This document shows, piece after piece, positions 36,520 through 46,557 of a stretch of DNA of 64,000 bases (its first letter is position 1; each line of letters begins with the position of its first letter). The position numbers and the translations under genes are program-made. The DNA lies in contig BCKT01000004.1 of NCBI GenBank assembly GCA_003116875.1, positions 1,223,315 to 1,287,314 on the forward strand, written 5' to 3'. Source of the stretch: Takashimella koratensis (Eukaryota; Basidiomycota; Tremellomycetes; Trichosporonales; Tetragoniomycetaceae). The notes below the pieces were generated by a model that saw nothing but the letters and a program-made list of their open reading frames with translations, made no database searches and was not told the origin of the DNA.

Positions 36520-37620
36520 TCAATACTTGGTTGTTTTTCCTTTGTTCCTTCTCACTGCAGCTAACCTCTTCGGCATGCTTTTGATGGTGGCATCAATGAC
36601 CTTTTGATCAATCTTGCGCCAGGCGGTCTGGGCTGCTTCAAACAGATCATCAACATTGGTGGGGCAATGGGGGAGATTGGCAAGCTTTGTCTTGAGCAAT
36701 CCCCAACAGTTCTCTATTGGATTTAGGTCAGGGGAGTTGGGAGGATGTTCAAGGTACTTGAAACCCTGCTCCTTGGCAACCTTCTTGCTAAGCTTTGCTG
36801 TATGGATGCTAGCACCATCTTCCACAATGAAAGGTAGTCCATAGCCCTTCCAGCGTCGCTTCATGCCAATCCAGATGTCCCTAAGGACCACCTTTGTGAT
36901 CTGCTCCTGATAGATTGAACCTGTTACACCCTTTCGCTTGCCAGTGCTGTTTGAGGTGTCAAAGCGAATGAGATCTGATCTTCCACCACGCCAAATGGCT
37001 GCCCAAACCATGACTCCCTGCCTGCTTGAACGAAATGCAGGCTTGAGGCACTGAGAAGCATAGGCCTCTCCCTCTTTACGGGTCACCCAAGTGCTCACCT
37101 GATTGAATAAGGTTATCTGGGATTCATCCACAAAGATAACCCATCCCCAATCAAGGCCACCATAAAGAACACTGTAGTGACAACGCAGAGCGCGGTGCCA
37201 ACAAGTTAGGAATGGTTTGAAGCATGTCTTGTAGCGTTTTACTCCAGCAGCCTTAAGGTAAGCCCAAAGTGTGCAAGGACAGATCTTCACACCTAGTTGT
37301 TCAAAGTGAGAGCAGAGCACTTTGAGCGGCAATGTTGGATTTGTCCTTGCATAGCGGATCAATTGACGCCTGGTTCGTTTGTTGTACTTCTTAGGACGCC
37401 CGCAATGTGGTCGATCGCGCAGGGAGCCAAAGCGTTGCTGCTTCAGCTCCAGGTTATGAACAGTGTTGGGGTGACAGCCATGTTTCTTAGCAGCTGCCTT
37501 TTTGGTGATGTACTCAGCTGTACCAACAATCCTGCCGCGCTTTGAGGGTGAGAAATGCTGGCCAGGCATGGCAAGGGAAGAGTAATGGAAAGAAGAGAGA
37601 GCAGAGATGCGCGGAAGCAT
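36520..37620 (-). CDS. Tc1-family transposase (DD34E)
   Basis: An uninterrupted frame of 366 aa from the ATG at 37620, or 349 aa from the ATG at 37569, which is nearer the usual Tc1 length. The N-terminus has paired helix-turn-helix character (AAAKKHGCHPNTVHNL and GRPKKYNKRTRRQL, including a GRPR-like GRPKK). The catalytic triad is visible: Asp in IFVDESQ, Asp in IVEDGASIHT, and Glu in SPDLNPIENCW, with 34 residues between the last two (DD34E). SPDLNPIE is a hallmark of the family. No stop or frameshift was found. Codon use is less GC-rich than in the neighbouring genes (for example GAT, AAG/AAA, TTG), consistent with a foreign or mobile origin. Confidence 0.95.
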   Translation of the reverse strand: MLPRISALSSFHYSSLAMPGQHFSPSKRGRIVGTAEYITKKAAAKKHGCHPNTVHNLELKQQRFGSLRDRPHCGRPKKYNKRTRRQLIRYARTNPTLPLKVLCSHFEQLGVKICPCTLWAYLKAAGVKRYKTCFKPFLTCWHRALRCHYSVLYGGLDWGWVIFVDESQITLFNQVSTWVTRKEGEAYASQCLKPAFRSSRQGVMVWAAIWRGGRSDLIRFDTSNSTGKRKGVTGSIYQEQITKVVLRDIWIGMKRRWKGYGLPFIVEDGASIHTAKLSKKVAKEQGFKYLEHPPNSPDLNPIENCWGLLKTKLANLPHCPTNVDDLFEAAQTAWRKIDQKVIDATIKSMPKRLAAVRRNKGKTTKY

Positions 37621-37672
37621 GAGAAAAGTGGAGCTGAAGGTGTGCGACTCCTGGTTGTCATGTGCCAATGAC

Positions 37673-37705
37673 GCCACTATCACAAATTATTATTTCCCCC
37701 CACTG
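37673..37705 (-). repeat. Right terminal inverted repeat of Tc1 element
   Basis: Perfect inverted copy of 36364-36396, next to the TA target duplication at 37706-37707. Confidence 0.95.
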
Positions 37706-37707
37706 TA

Positions 37708-38490
37708 GTTCCTTAGGAGAGAGAGAGAGTGGGAGAGTGAGGGGGGAGGGAGATCACTCTGTCCAGCCGGTCCTTGGCAGTGACAGCAACCTTGCGCCTT
37801 CGAAAAGTACCCATCCGGTCCTTTACTAGTCCAGGCTCCAAGGCGGCTGGGTACGTTTGTGGGGGAGAGGGCCGGCGGAAGCAGGGGAGGCATAAAAAGA
37901 GGGACGAAGTCCGGTCTGAGAGTGAAATCATCTGGTCAAGGGGTCGAGAGAGTATCAAAGGTAAGTAGGCCTTCTGAGGGAGACACACTATGTTAAGCCG
38001 ACAAACGTCACTGTTGCACTATCCAGTTATTTCCTTCGTTCTCCCCTGCCGCAACCGCTCGCCGCCCGATCTCCGAGCCCCGCAGAGCTAGCTAGAGTCT
38101 CTATGCCTCCTCTAGCGGTCTCCGCTTGCGCAACCAGTCTCAGACTGCGCCACTCCGCTCGGTCCCCTCTTGGCATCCCAGGTACTTCGTGACCGCTCGC
38201 ACCTCTTCGGATGTCCTCAGACGCCATACCTGACAGATTTGCCAAAAGCCTGTGTAGATCCCGCGAGAGCTCTCGAGGGTGTTCGGGTCGCCGAAACTTT
38301 TTCGAAATGTGTCGTCCCAAATGTCCTCCATGGAGTTGTGCTTGTCTTAGCTGGAAGAGTGCTTGACGTTGTTGGAAAAGTGCGTCTCGATCTGAGATAG
38401 GACGTCGTAGTAAGCCGAGAGATATTGTCCCGTGTCGCTAAGAAAATATCAGTCAGCATCGAGAACAGGGCAGTGCGTAAGGAAGAGTAT
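37708..38490. other. Non-coding stretch with decayed 3' part of paralogue B
   Basis: 37708-38026 shows a GAGAGAGA-rich stretch next to the transposon and no believable gene. On the minus strand, 38437-38140 holds coding-like fragments in one frame: DNISAYYDVLSQI, then a TAA, then MEDIWDDTFRKSFGDP. They sit after the splice acceptor (38438) that matches paralogue B's donor, but one nucleotide out of the spliced frame. Confidence 0.45.
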
Positions 38491-39344
38491 TTACTCCACC
38501 ACGGTGACATCGCACATGGGGTGAGATGAGCAGAAGGATCGGATGCGCCCGAGGGTTTTCATCAAAGATACCGTGCCATTCACCTCGAGATTGCTCATGC
38601 GCCCGTCTTTCCCGCCCTTGACCTGCACCGGGATCGTAATCTTGAACGCTTTGAGGGAAGGTTCCGGTGCCGGATACCATTTTTGGTCACGGGGATAGCG
38701 TCCGTCCCCTGTCTCACCCAGGTCGATGGTGTATTCGGACTTGGTCATGCCCTCTTCCCACGTCTCATCGCTGACGTGCTTGACCGTGACCATGGGAATG
38801 GAATGCGAACTGATTGTGTCCGGACTGAGATAGGGAAGCGGGAAATGTTGAGGGAAGTGGTAGTTGTTTCCATCCGACGGAAACATCAGGCCTGTACTTT
38901 GCGCTCCGTTCGTCAAGTGAATGATGACGCAGCTGTCGTACGGTTGTAGCACGGGTCGGTCATTCGAAGAATCCCATGGGCTTGCAGGACGGGTCTGCTT
39001 CGAATTCGTCGGATTCGATGCGGCGAACATGGAGTAGTCGACCTTCCTCCTCCAGAAGCGGTAAAGAGGGATATGATCGATCAGAGGCTGAAACAGAAGA
39101 GATGGTCAGTCTACTTTGACAGCTACCAGACTATTCCCGGAGAATTCAGTCTTACCTCGATGTGAAGTAAGGCGCCATCGGGCTTCGGTATCGTTCGTTC
39201 GGTAAAGTTTGACTCCCAGTACAAGGCAGTGTCATTCATTGTTCGGCTGATTTGTGACCATCGGAGGTGATTGGGGAAGGACAGTTGACTGTATTCTTTC
39301 TCAAGCTCCTTGAAGCGGTCCAGGGAGGCGTCGAAGCTTGTCAT
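38491..39344 (-). CDS. Unknown paralogue B, probably truncated
   Basis: Two exons (39344-39156, 39087-38491) give about 260 aa ending HPMCDVTVVE-stop. The first exon starts MTSFDASLDRFKELEKEYS; the second has PLIDHIPLYRFW, a Cys-Val-Ile-Ile-His strand and KTLGRIRSF. The end aligns with paralogue A (LLKTLQSVKAF...HPTADVVVIE). In A the same place is a splice donor in phase 2; here the stop overlaps GAGTAAAT, a weak donor. If it is used, the next exon (from 38437) continues DDTGQYL and then needs a 1-nt shift to reach AYYDVLSQIETHF, with an in-frame stop after SSS. The HP..DV.VVE end resembles the first strand of BTB domains (weak inference). Function is unknown. Confidence 0.55.
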
Positions 39345-39905
39345 TGTTGCTGATAGCCGGAGGTAAAGAGGTCTTGGTGCAGGTTACCGTAGATGAGAAG
39401 TATCTGAGAGTGTTGAGGATGAGAGAGAATAAGAAGAGGGCATGAGGAATGTCTGAGGGTGGTTTGATGCCGAAACGAGAGACAGGTTTGCATTTTCAGT
39501 CACCGCTGGCCTTCGCGAGCACGCCATACCGTCCTCGACCTGAGAGGCTGAGACGGATTCGGAGCTGAAATGATGAGATCAGCCAAGTCCACGGAAAGAT
39601 TGGGGCAGGAGGGGAGGGGCGAGCCTCTCTGGTCTTGCTCGTTCCCTTCTTCCTCATTCTTTGCGCGGCCGACTCACCTGTACGAATTCAACGTCAAAGG
39701 ATTCTGCACAACCTGATGAAGCACTGCTCTGGAGTTTGCTGCCACGCTGCCACCTCGGTCGACTTGGTGGATGGAAAATGGGGGACACCGTTTAGCAATT
39801 AGTGAACATCCACTCACTCCGGCTTTTATACGCCGCGCATTGCCTTGCCGTCTCTCAACAACATCTAGGTCCAAGTAAAGGAGCAGGCAGAAGGATCGAG
39901 TAACC
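39345..39905. promoter_or_regulatory. Divergent promoter paralogue B / DSC2
   Basis: 561 bp between divergent starts; mixed composition, with no ORF of coding character and no clear motif. GGGGAGGGGCGAG at about 39610 could be a GC-rich regulator site (inference). Confidence 0.4.
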
Positions 39906-41578
39906 ATGTCCGGTGAGTGCAAGGCGAGATGTCAAGAGGCGAGAGAAGAGGCCCGGGGTCCAGGATCACTTCATGCTCTATTTGTCGATTCGGAGTCGAT
40001 GGCGTCCAGCTGCTGACGCACCGTCAGGCTTCCAAGATGCCGGCTTCACAAAAGGTATCGTCGGCGGTTCAATTCAGCTCTCGTTCCTCGTGCATAAGAC
40101 CGATATCGAGCTGACACCTTTCCCAGGCGCCATGCTTATCCTCGGCATAAATACGCTCGCGGCATCTCTCCTCGACCTCAAACCGTACCTCCATGTTCAG
40201 CTCGTCCCGCATATTACAAAATACCACCAGGTTCGTCCTCGCACACTTCCTTCGCAACTGCCTTCCCTCCATTACATGCTGGAAGCTGACATGAGGTTGT
40301 CTGGATCGGATCTAATAGTTTTGGCGCGTTGCTGGCCACCCGTTCGCGTTCGCCAACTCGACAGAGCTGCTGGTTGGCGAGCTGCTTCTCTACAACGTCG
40401 GTGTCGGGATTGAGAGGTAAGCTAATTGATTGAGCGCTGTAGTTCTCTGGCTGACATTCCATACAGGTCATTCGGATCGCGCAAGTTCGCAGTGAGTACT
40501 TCACTCCTCATATACACTACGGACCTTGATCACCATCTTGCTCTCCCAACAAGACCTCTACTGACCCCTCCCAGTCCTTCGCGCTCGTCTCCTCCGCCCT
40601 GTCCACGTTCCTCTCCTCGTGTACAATCATCCTGCTTCACCGATTCGGCCTCAATACGTTCCCAGCCGGCCCCTACGGCTTCATCTTCTCCCTCTTATGG
40701 CAGTACTACCGCACCGTCCCTGCGGTGTATAGCTTCAAAGTCCTTGGGATCGAGTTTTCCTCCAAGACCTTCAATTACATCCTGGCTTTACAGGTGAGTA
40801 CCTATGAAATTTCTCCTTTACTGTGTCCTGACCAATCGCTACCAGCTCATCGTATCTAACCCACCGGGATCTATCCTCATCACCCTGGCGGGTCTCGTTA
40901 CTGGCTACATTTACCGCACCGACACCATGTTCCCTCTCCCTTCACTCACCATCTCTCGATCTCGGCAACGGCGCGCGCTTAAACCTCTCAAAGCCTACCG
41001 AATCCCCCTTTCCCTCTACCTCCTCATCGCGCGGATATTCTCGCCTATTCTAGGAGCTTCCGCGCCACCGCGGCGGTCGCACCGTGTGCTTCCGGGTCAG
41101 AGAGGGTCGGCTGGGGGTGGCTCATCAGGCTCAAGAACCGGTGGGGGTGGGAACCAGGGTTTGCGGCAGCTCCTTGCGGGGCGTGGGTTGGGGCCAGGGC
41201 TCACAACGCCAGCGAGAAGAGCTCAGAACGCGACGAGAGGTAGCGCGACACCCGGGACGCCGTCAGTGGGTGGAGCGCAAGCAGCGGTGGGAGAATGGGT
41301 CGACGACTTGACAGGCAGAGGAGCGGTGCGCGCCCCGACAGAGCAGGAGATCACGACGTAAGTAGTCCACTTGCAGACCGGTACTTCAGAGCTGACTATC
41401 GACAGTTTGCACAACATGTTCCCCAACATGAGCCGCGAAACAATCGTGGGAGCACTGCAAAGGAGGTGAGTGTGACAGTGATCAAAGGACAAAGATTGTG
41501 ACTGATACGTCTCGAAATGGCTGTAGCGAGCACAATACGGCGCTAGCAGTGGAGGCATTGTTGGAACAGACTGGATGA
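39906..41578 (+). CDS. DSC2: DSC E3 ligase subunit 2: rhomboid-like protein with CUE/UBA domain
   Basis: Eight exons (39906-39912, 40028-40230, 40319-40416, 40467-40491, 40575-40793, 40846-41357, 41406-41465, 41527-41578) give about 391 aa. The N-terminal two thirds are a rhomboid-like membrane bundle: PGAMLILGINTLAASL, FWRVAGHPFAFANSTELLVG (a Der1/rhomboid-type L1 entry), IERSFGSRKFA, FALVSSALSTFLSS, PYGFIFSLLWQYYRT, LIVSNPPGSILITLAG. No catalytic Ser-His pair is evident, as expected for a pseudoprotease. A Gly/Arg-rich linker is followed by a CUE-type domain (EITTLHNMFPNMSRETIVGAL, about 345-390). Known role: in S. pombe and Aspergillus, Dsc2 is part of the Golgi Dsc ubiquitin ligase that activates SREBP. 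The first coding exon is 7 nt (ATGTCCG). Confidence 0.88.
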
Positions 41579-41749
41579 GTCCGGTGTAGCTATATAGTAG
41601 CATGGATGGATGGTATCTTGTGACTGGGTTATGCTGGGTATATTATATCGTTTAAGAGCTGGGAAACGGTCAGCCATGCTGCAGGTTATTTCCGAGCTGA
41701 TTCTTGGACGACTGACCAACGTTCACTTCTCGAGCCATATCCGCTGTGC
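41579..41749. other. Convergent intergenic region DSC2 / small acidic protein
   Basis: A 171-bp gap between two convergent 3' ends. No gene was recognised. Confidence 0.4.
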
Positions 41750-42178
41750 CTACTTTTTGTCCTCATTCTCAAGCGCCTCTCCATCCGCATTCAACGTCGC
41801 TAAAAGCCTATCCAGCCTCTCTTCCAACTGATCCGCAACATCGCCCGCGGCGTCCATCTGCGCCAAGATCCCTTCCACATCGAGGTCCTCGTCTTTCCCC
41901 GCTGCGGCGCGGAGAGCGTCGAGGATAGGCTGAAGCGCTGCGCGATCGGCTTCGGTGAGACTGGAGAGGTCGAGATTATCGAGGTCGAGACCAAGCTCGT
42001 CGGCTGCGTCGTCGTCTTCCTCCGCCGCCGCTGGTTGGTCGGCAGCGGAGGGGTTGGTGGTGAGGGGATGGGCGGGAGTAGAGTTGGAGTTGGGGTTGTG
42101 CTGTGGTGCTGACTGTGAAACAGCAGTGGTCGGTGCCATGGCCTGAGCGACGAGTTCGAGGTCTGAGAGGCCGTTCAT
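41750..42178 (-). CDS. Small acidic protein, unknown function
   Basis: A single-exon frame of 142 aa from the ATG at 42178. An amphipathic N-terminal helix (SDLELVAQAM) is followed by a Gln/Asn/Pro-rich linker, an acidic run (EEDDDAADEL), and an Asp/Glu/Leu-rich helical half with LTEADRAALQPILDALR and DQLEERLDRLLATLNAD. The C-terminal half is probably a coiled coil. No family was recognised. It is divergent from Ku80, with 205 bp between starts. An ATG-less extension upstream (to 42385) overlaps that promoter and was not used. Confidence 0.65.
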   Translation of the reverse strand: MNGLSDLELVAQAMAPTTAVSQSAPQHNPNSNSTPAHPLTTNPSAADQPAAAEEDDDAADELGLDLDNLDLSSLTEADRAALQPILDALRAAAGKDEDLDVEGILAQMDAAGDVADQLEERLDRLLATLNADGEALENEDKK

Positions 42179-42383
42179 GGTGGTGTGGTTGGGTCCCAAG
42201 GTTGAGGATGGAGGAAGAGTGGGAAGAGCACAAAGTCGATGACCCGGCGCCAGGTCGGAAACCGAGGTTACACGGACTTCACCCGATCTCCGCGTGTCAA
42301 CACCGTCAACCATTTCAAGTCTCGTCATGTCCCCCTCACTATACACTTGACCTTTCGCCACCCCTACCCCTATCCCAACGACC
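42179..42383. promoter_or_regulatory. Compact divergent promoter for Ku80 and the small acidic protein
   Basis: Only 205 bp separate two divergent ATGs. A CACTATACACTTGACC stretch at about 42335 precedes Ku80. Shared control is possible. Confidence 0.45.
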
Positions 42384-45300
42384 ATGCCAGACAGAGCAGG
42401 CTACACCGTCTCGGTATACGCGATCGACGTCTCCCCCTCGATGGGCGAGCCCAAACCCGACCCAGGCGCAGCGAGCGGGAAGGGCAAGGGCAAAGGCCAA
42501 GAGCGTAGCCGGCTTGATTGGGCGAAAGAGCTCGTGGCAAGGTTATGTGAGCCCAAGGTGAGTGACCGGGTTTGGGTGATAAAGAAGGGAAAGGTGGAGA
42601 GAAAGCTGACTTAGGATGTAAGATATCGAGCGGGCGGAAGACAGAGGCAGTAGGCGTGTTGTCGTTTGGAGGAGGTGAGTAGATTATGTTGTTGATGGGG
42701 GTACCGAGATGGTGGTGATGAGCTGATCGAGGAACTCGGAGCAGCGACAAATAACATGGCAAACAAGGCATTTGTTGAGCAGAGACCAGAGGACGAGGAC
42801 CCACCTTACGCGAATATCAGCTGCGACGTGGCCATCCAGACTGCGAAGCCCAAGACCATCGAAGTGGTGATGAACCTGCCCAATGGCCGGGAAGAGGGTA
42901 ACCGTGAGTGACCGTGCACTAGGATTGTGATCGAACATCAAGCTTGTAGCTGACCAGATGCCGTCTCATAGCCGTGTCCGCATTGATGGTCGCTCTCGAT
43001 ATGATCCACGTACACAAGCACACGAAGAGTTGGGCGCTCGAGGTCGTACTTGTCACAGACGGGGAGACAGCTTTCAGCCAGGACGAGTACGAGGAGGCGA
43101 TGAACCGGTTTGATGACATGGGCGTCAAGCTTTCTGTCATGTAGGTGGAAACCCCCTCTATGAACAGCTACCAACATCGTGTCAAGTTAGCTGACACAAT
43201 CAGTGGTATCGATTTTGAAGACGTTTCCCTACCCGTTGACAAGGGCAAGAGTCGGACCAAGCGCCTTTCCGAAAAGTTCTGGCGTGTTTTCATCTCCCAA
43301 CTGCACGAACGCATGTCACAGACGACCGATTCCGACGAGATGTTGCCCCAGCTCACGACTTTCGACTCGGAGCTTCTCAACGCCCGCCGGCCTCGCGTCG
43401 CAACTGTCAACGGGACGGTCTCGGGGACTCACCTGTACATAGGTTCTTCCGAGATCAACAAAGACGAAGCGATCGCGATTCCTATCAAACACTCCAAGGC
43501 GACGATGAAAGCGCGTCCACCGGCTTTCTCCAAGGCTTGGAAACCAGCAATGGAGCTGCAAGCGCCTCTCTACCCGGGCGCGACGCAGGGGAAGCAAGTG
43601 CCTTCGTCACAGGGCGGGACAAGCCACCTCTTGACGTCGCTAGCGGCATCGCAGCTGCCGAATACAGGCGGAGACGGTGCAGCACCCGACGTCAGCGAGA
43701 TCGCGGCGATGATCTCGGCAGATGTCAAGCACCACAGCACGTATGTTATCAGGAAGGGAGAGAACGGTCAGCCGCCGCCCACGCAAACACAGGGGCAGAC
43801 CCAGGAGCAGACACCGGTGGATGAGGGAGAGGAAGAGGAGCTCGTCGCGAAGGAAGACCTGGTCAAGGCGTATCGGTTTGGATCGACGTGGGTGCCGATG
43901 GAAGCGGATACTTTCGAGCCGTTGCATACTCAAAAGGGTGTCGAGGTCCTGGGCTTCTTCCCGAAATCAAATGTAAGCTCAGGGGTTTCCTTGCTTTGAG
44001 CTTGCAAATGTTGCTCTTGCTAATGGTTGAGCCCCACAGATCCGCCGACACATGCTTATGGGCGAAGTGCGCTTCGTCTGGCCCGACTTGACCTCACCAA
44101 AAGCACAGATCATGTTCTCGTCCCTAGTGAACGGAATGATCCTGCGCGGTATGGTCGCTGTCGTACGATGGGTCAACAAGGACGACGCGGAACCTCATAT
44201 TGGCCTGTGTGTTCCTGACCAAGAATATGGAGACGACTCGAGACTGGACTACATGTTCTGGGTCAAGGTAAGTGCGGCCGACACCAGCTGTGGATGACCT
44301 TTGGGCTACCAGAGCTGAGACTGAATCAGTTGCCGTTTGCCGAGGACGAGCACAATTTCTGGTTCCCGTCGTTGGAGCGGTACAAGACTGCCGCGGGGAA
44401 AGAGGTCACTGAGCACCCTCTAATCCCTACGAAAGAGCAGTGCGCGCTCATGGATGATCTCGTTTCGGGTATGGATCTGGACAGTATCCTCGTTCAAGGT
44501 GGTGATGTACCAATGGGCGAGGAGGATGAGGAGTGAGTTTTCAACCCGGTCGTTGTGGCAAGTCTGACATCCTGTAGTGTAAAGCCTGAAGCCCAGGGTC
44601 CGTGGTTCGACCCATCCAAATCGTACAACCCCGTCATCCACCGAATCAAGGAAGCCATCTTCCATGCCTCACTCACTGCCGACCTCGAGGCTGACCCACT
44701 TGGACCCCCCCATCCCGAACTGGTCAAGTACTTTGACCCGCCGGAGGAGCTCGTCCAGCGTACAGCCAAGGTCACGGAGCGGCTCAAGGAGGCGTTGGGC
44801 GTGAAGAAGGTCCCGCCGAGGATGAGGCGTCGCGCGAACAAGGATGGCCTCGGGGAAGATGAGGGGTAGTGAGTTTCGATCAGCTGTCAAGTTAGGTTGT
44901 TCGGAGCTGACGATGGTCCAGCCTTGATATTGACGAGTTGTTTGAAGATGGTGCGGAAGGGGGAGAAGGCGCAGGACCATCGGGAACAAAACGCACGCTC
45001 AAGATGGAAGATGTTGTTCCTCGGAACGACCCGGGTGGGGCGGATTCGGATATGTTACCGATGAAAGCCAGCGGGGGGTCAAAGAAGCCCGGCAGGCTGG
45101 TGAGCAACCATCAGCCCTTGGAGGACTTTAATCGTCTCATCGAGGGCGAAGGGGACATGTTTCGCAAAGCGGTGAGTGATGGACGCTTCAATTGCGGAGA
45201 GGTGGCGAGGGGTTGAGACGAGGGGTTGGGAAGAGAACACCAAAGAGAAGTGGAGTTGGGCTGACCCGTTACTTGTGTATGTAGATCACGGATCTCGGCG

Positions 45301-45727
45301 AAGTCGTCAAAGAGAACGTCGCAGCGTCGTTCTCGCGCGCAGCGTTCCCTCTGGCCCTGGACTGCCTGAGGGCGATGCGCTCCGCCGCGCTCATTTACGA
45401 AGAGGTCGAGACGTACAACGAGTGAGTGTGGGACCAGGACAGGGGCATGAAGAGTTGGTACAGAGGAGAGCGGTGAACGAGAGACCAGGAAATGAGAGAT
45501 GAGAGCTGATCCATGTGATGGTGTACAGCTATGTCAACAGTTTGGAGGAGTTTATCAAGGCCCCAGGATTCAAGCACCCAGATTTCTGGCAACGTGAGTG
45601 GACCCAGGCCTAAGCATTGTCTTTGCTAACTAGCCTACAATGTGTAGACTTTGAAAAAGCTGGTAAAGAGGTAGCGACGATCAGTGCGGAAGAAGCTCGA
45701 GCAGCGCTAGAAGACGACTACGAATAG
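42384..45727 (+). CDS. YKU80: Ku80 DNA end-binding subunit
   Basis: Twelve exons (42384-42557, 42623-42674, 42745-42903, 42972-43140, 43204-43972, 44040-44267, 44330-44532, 44578-44868, 44922-45171, 45285-45421, 45529-45593, 45648-45727) give about 858 aa. Domain order: N-terminal vWA-like domain (YAIDVSPSMG, VLVTDGETAF, GVKLSVIGIDFED), the Ku beta-barrel/bridge (GTHLYIGSSEI, VKAYRFGSTWVPME, GVEVLGFFPKSNIRRHMLMG, WVNKDDAEPHIGLCVPD), a helical arm (PNPVIH-like SYNPVIHRIKEAI), an acidic linker, and a C-terminal helical Ku80 domain (LIEGEGDMFRKAITDLGEVV). Known role: with Ku70 it rings DNA ends, starts non-homologous end joining, and takes part in telomere care. The C-terminal domain resembles the DNA-PKcs-binding fold of animal Ku80, although fungi lack DNA-PKcs. 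The last residues (LEDDYE) are acidic. Confidence 0.95.
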
Positions 45728-46459
45728 GTTTTGGTTTGCAAAAGGGTGTAAATTGTGTATTTGATTGGGTCGGGAGTGTTATTGTATAATCATATTTCTA
45801 GGAGGAAATGTAAGGTTGGTTTGACAATGTTGACGATGTGGAATGATCATGACTTGATGAAGAGATTTTTAAACCGTTTCGAAGAGCGCAGCACTCCCTT
45901 TACCTTTCGGAGCGTTGTGTCATTCTTGGGCCAAAACGGTTGAGTCAAGTTACGAACGAGGAGAGCCGGACTAACGATGTCCTGTACTGTAAATGACGTG
46001 CCACGCCGATACGGCCGAACACACCGAGCGGGCGCCGTCTCTGTGATCGCCGGATGATCTCGGATATAGCTCTGGAGCTCTTCTTGCCCTGGTCCCTGGT
46101 CCCAAGAGCGACCCCGCGTCGAGGGACCGACACCAGCCAAATCGACAGCGGTTGATCGGAGGCCGGCGCCGGACGGACCGGGCGGTGATGGCCGAGGGGT
46201 CGAAATGTTGACCAAGCAAGGAAGAGAGAATTGACCGATATGGTGGGACCAGAGGGGTGTTGACGGGTCTGAACGGCGGACGAACGGAATGAGGGACAGA
46301 GCAGAATGACGGACGAACGGACTAACGGACGGAAGAGGAGGTGAGGGTTAGGGTAGAGCGGGACACCCCTTGGTTCCCCCGACACCCTCGTTGGGCTCCT
46401 GTGCCGACACCCTGGTCCACCCCGCCGGACCCCAGAATCTCGTTCGACATATTACCCAA

Positions 46460-46490
<31 letters not shown>

Positions 46491-46557
46491 CCTCTTCCTC
46501 TTCCTCATCATCTCCCACCTTTTTCCTCCCTCTCTCACACCCCTCCAGCCAGCCATA
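45728..46557. other. Intergenic stretch with an uncertain minus-strand coding fragment
   Basis: 830 bp between Ku80 and the hydrolase. It holds the ATG-less frame described separately (45847-46215), repeated ACGGACGAACGGA-type words at 46265-46330, and a CTCTCACTCTCACTCTCACTC run (46465-46495) in front of the hydrolase start. No other gene was recognised. Confidence 0.45.
45847..46215 (-). other. Protein-like frame without ATG, possible unseen gene or relic
   Basis: The minus-strand frame reads PGQEELQSYIRDHPAI, ARCVRPYRRGTSFTVQDI and ends KGVLRSSKRFKNLFIKS. A GTTAGT after QDI and an AAG before NDTTL could form a 51-nt in-frame intron (45999-45949 approximately). The basic, Pro/Arg-rich character suggests a mitochondrial ribosomal-type protein (weak inference). 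No ATG exists in the frame, and none in this stretch upstream until the hydrolase region, so the start is missing or on an exon not identified. Confidence 0.25.

Larger units (their letters stand above)
36364..37705 (-). mobile_element. Complete Tc1-type DNA transposon, 1,342 bp
   Basis: Both ends carry the same 33-bp inverted repeat (36364-36396 and 37673-37705), starting CAGTGGGGGGAAAT, with no mismatch seen. The element is flanked by TA on both sides (36362-36363 and 37706-37707), the target duplication of Tc1/mariner elements. It holds one intact transposase gene reading leftward. Identical ends and an open transposase suggest recent insertion. It sits between paralogue A and the remains downstream of paralogue B. 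Confidence 0.93.

Noticed and set aside
37690..38000. Minus-strand ORFs next to the transposon as a lost first exon of paralogue A
   Set aside because: The sequence is Pro/Ser/Leu-rich with GA repeats, shows no likeness to paralogue B's first exon, and no matching splice phase was found.
45945..46385. 146-codon minus-strand frame behind Ku80
   Set aside because: No ATG start and Arg/Ser/Pro-rich composition; it overlaps the more protein-like frame at 45847-46215.
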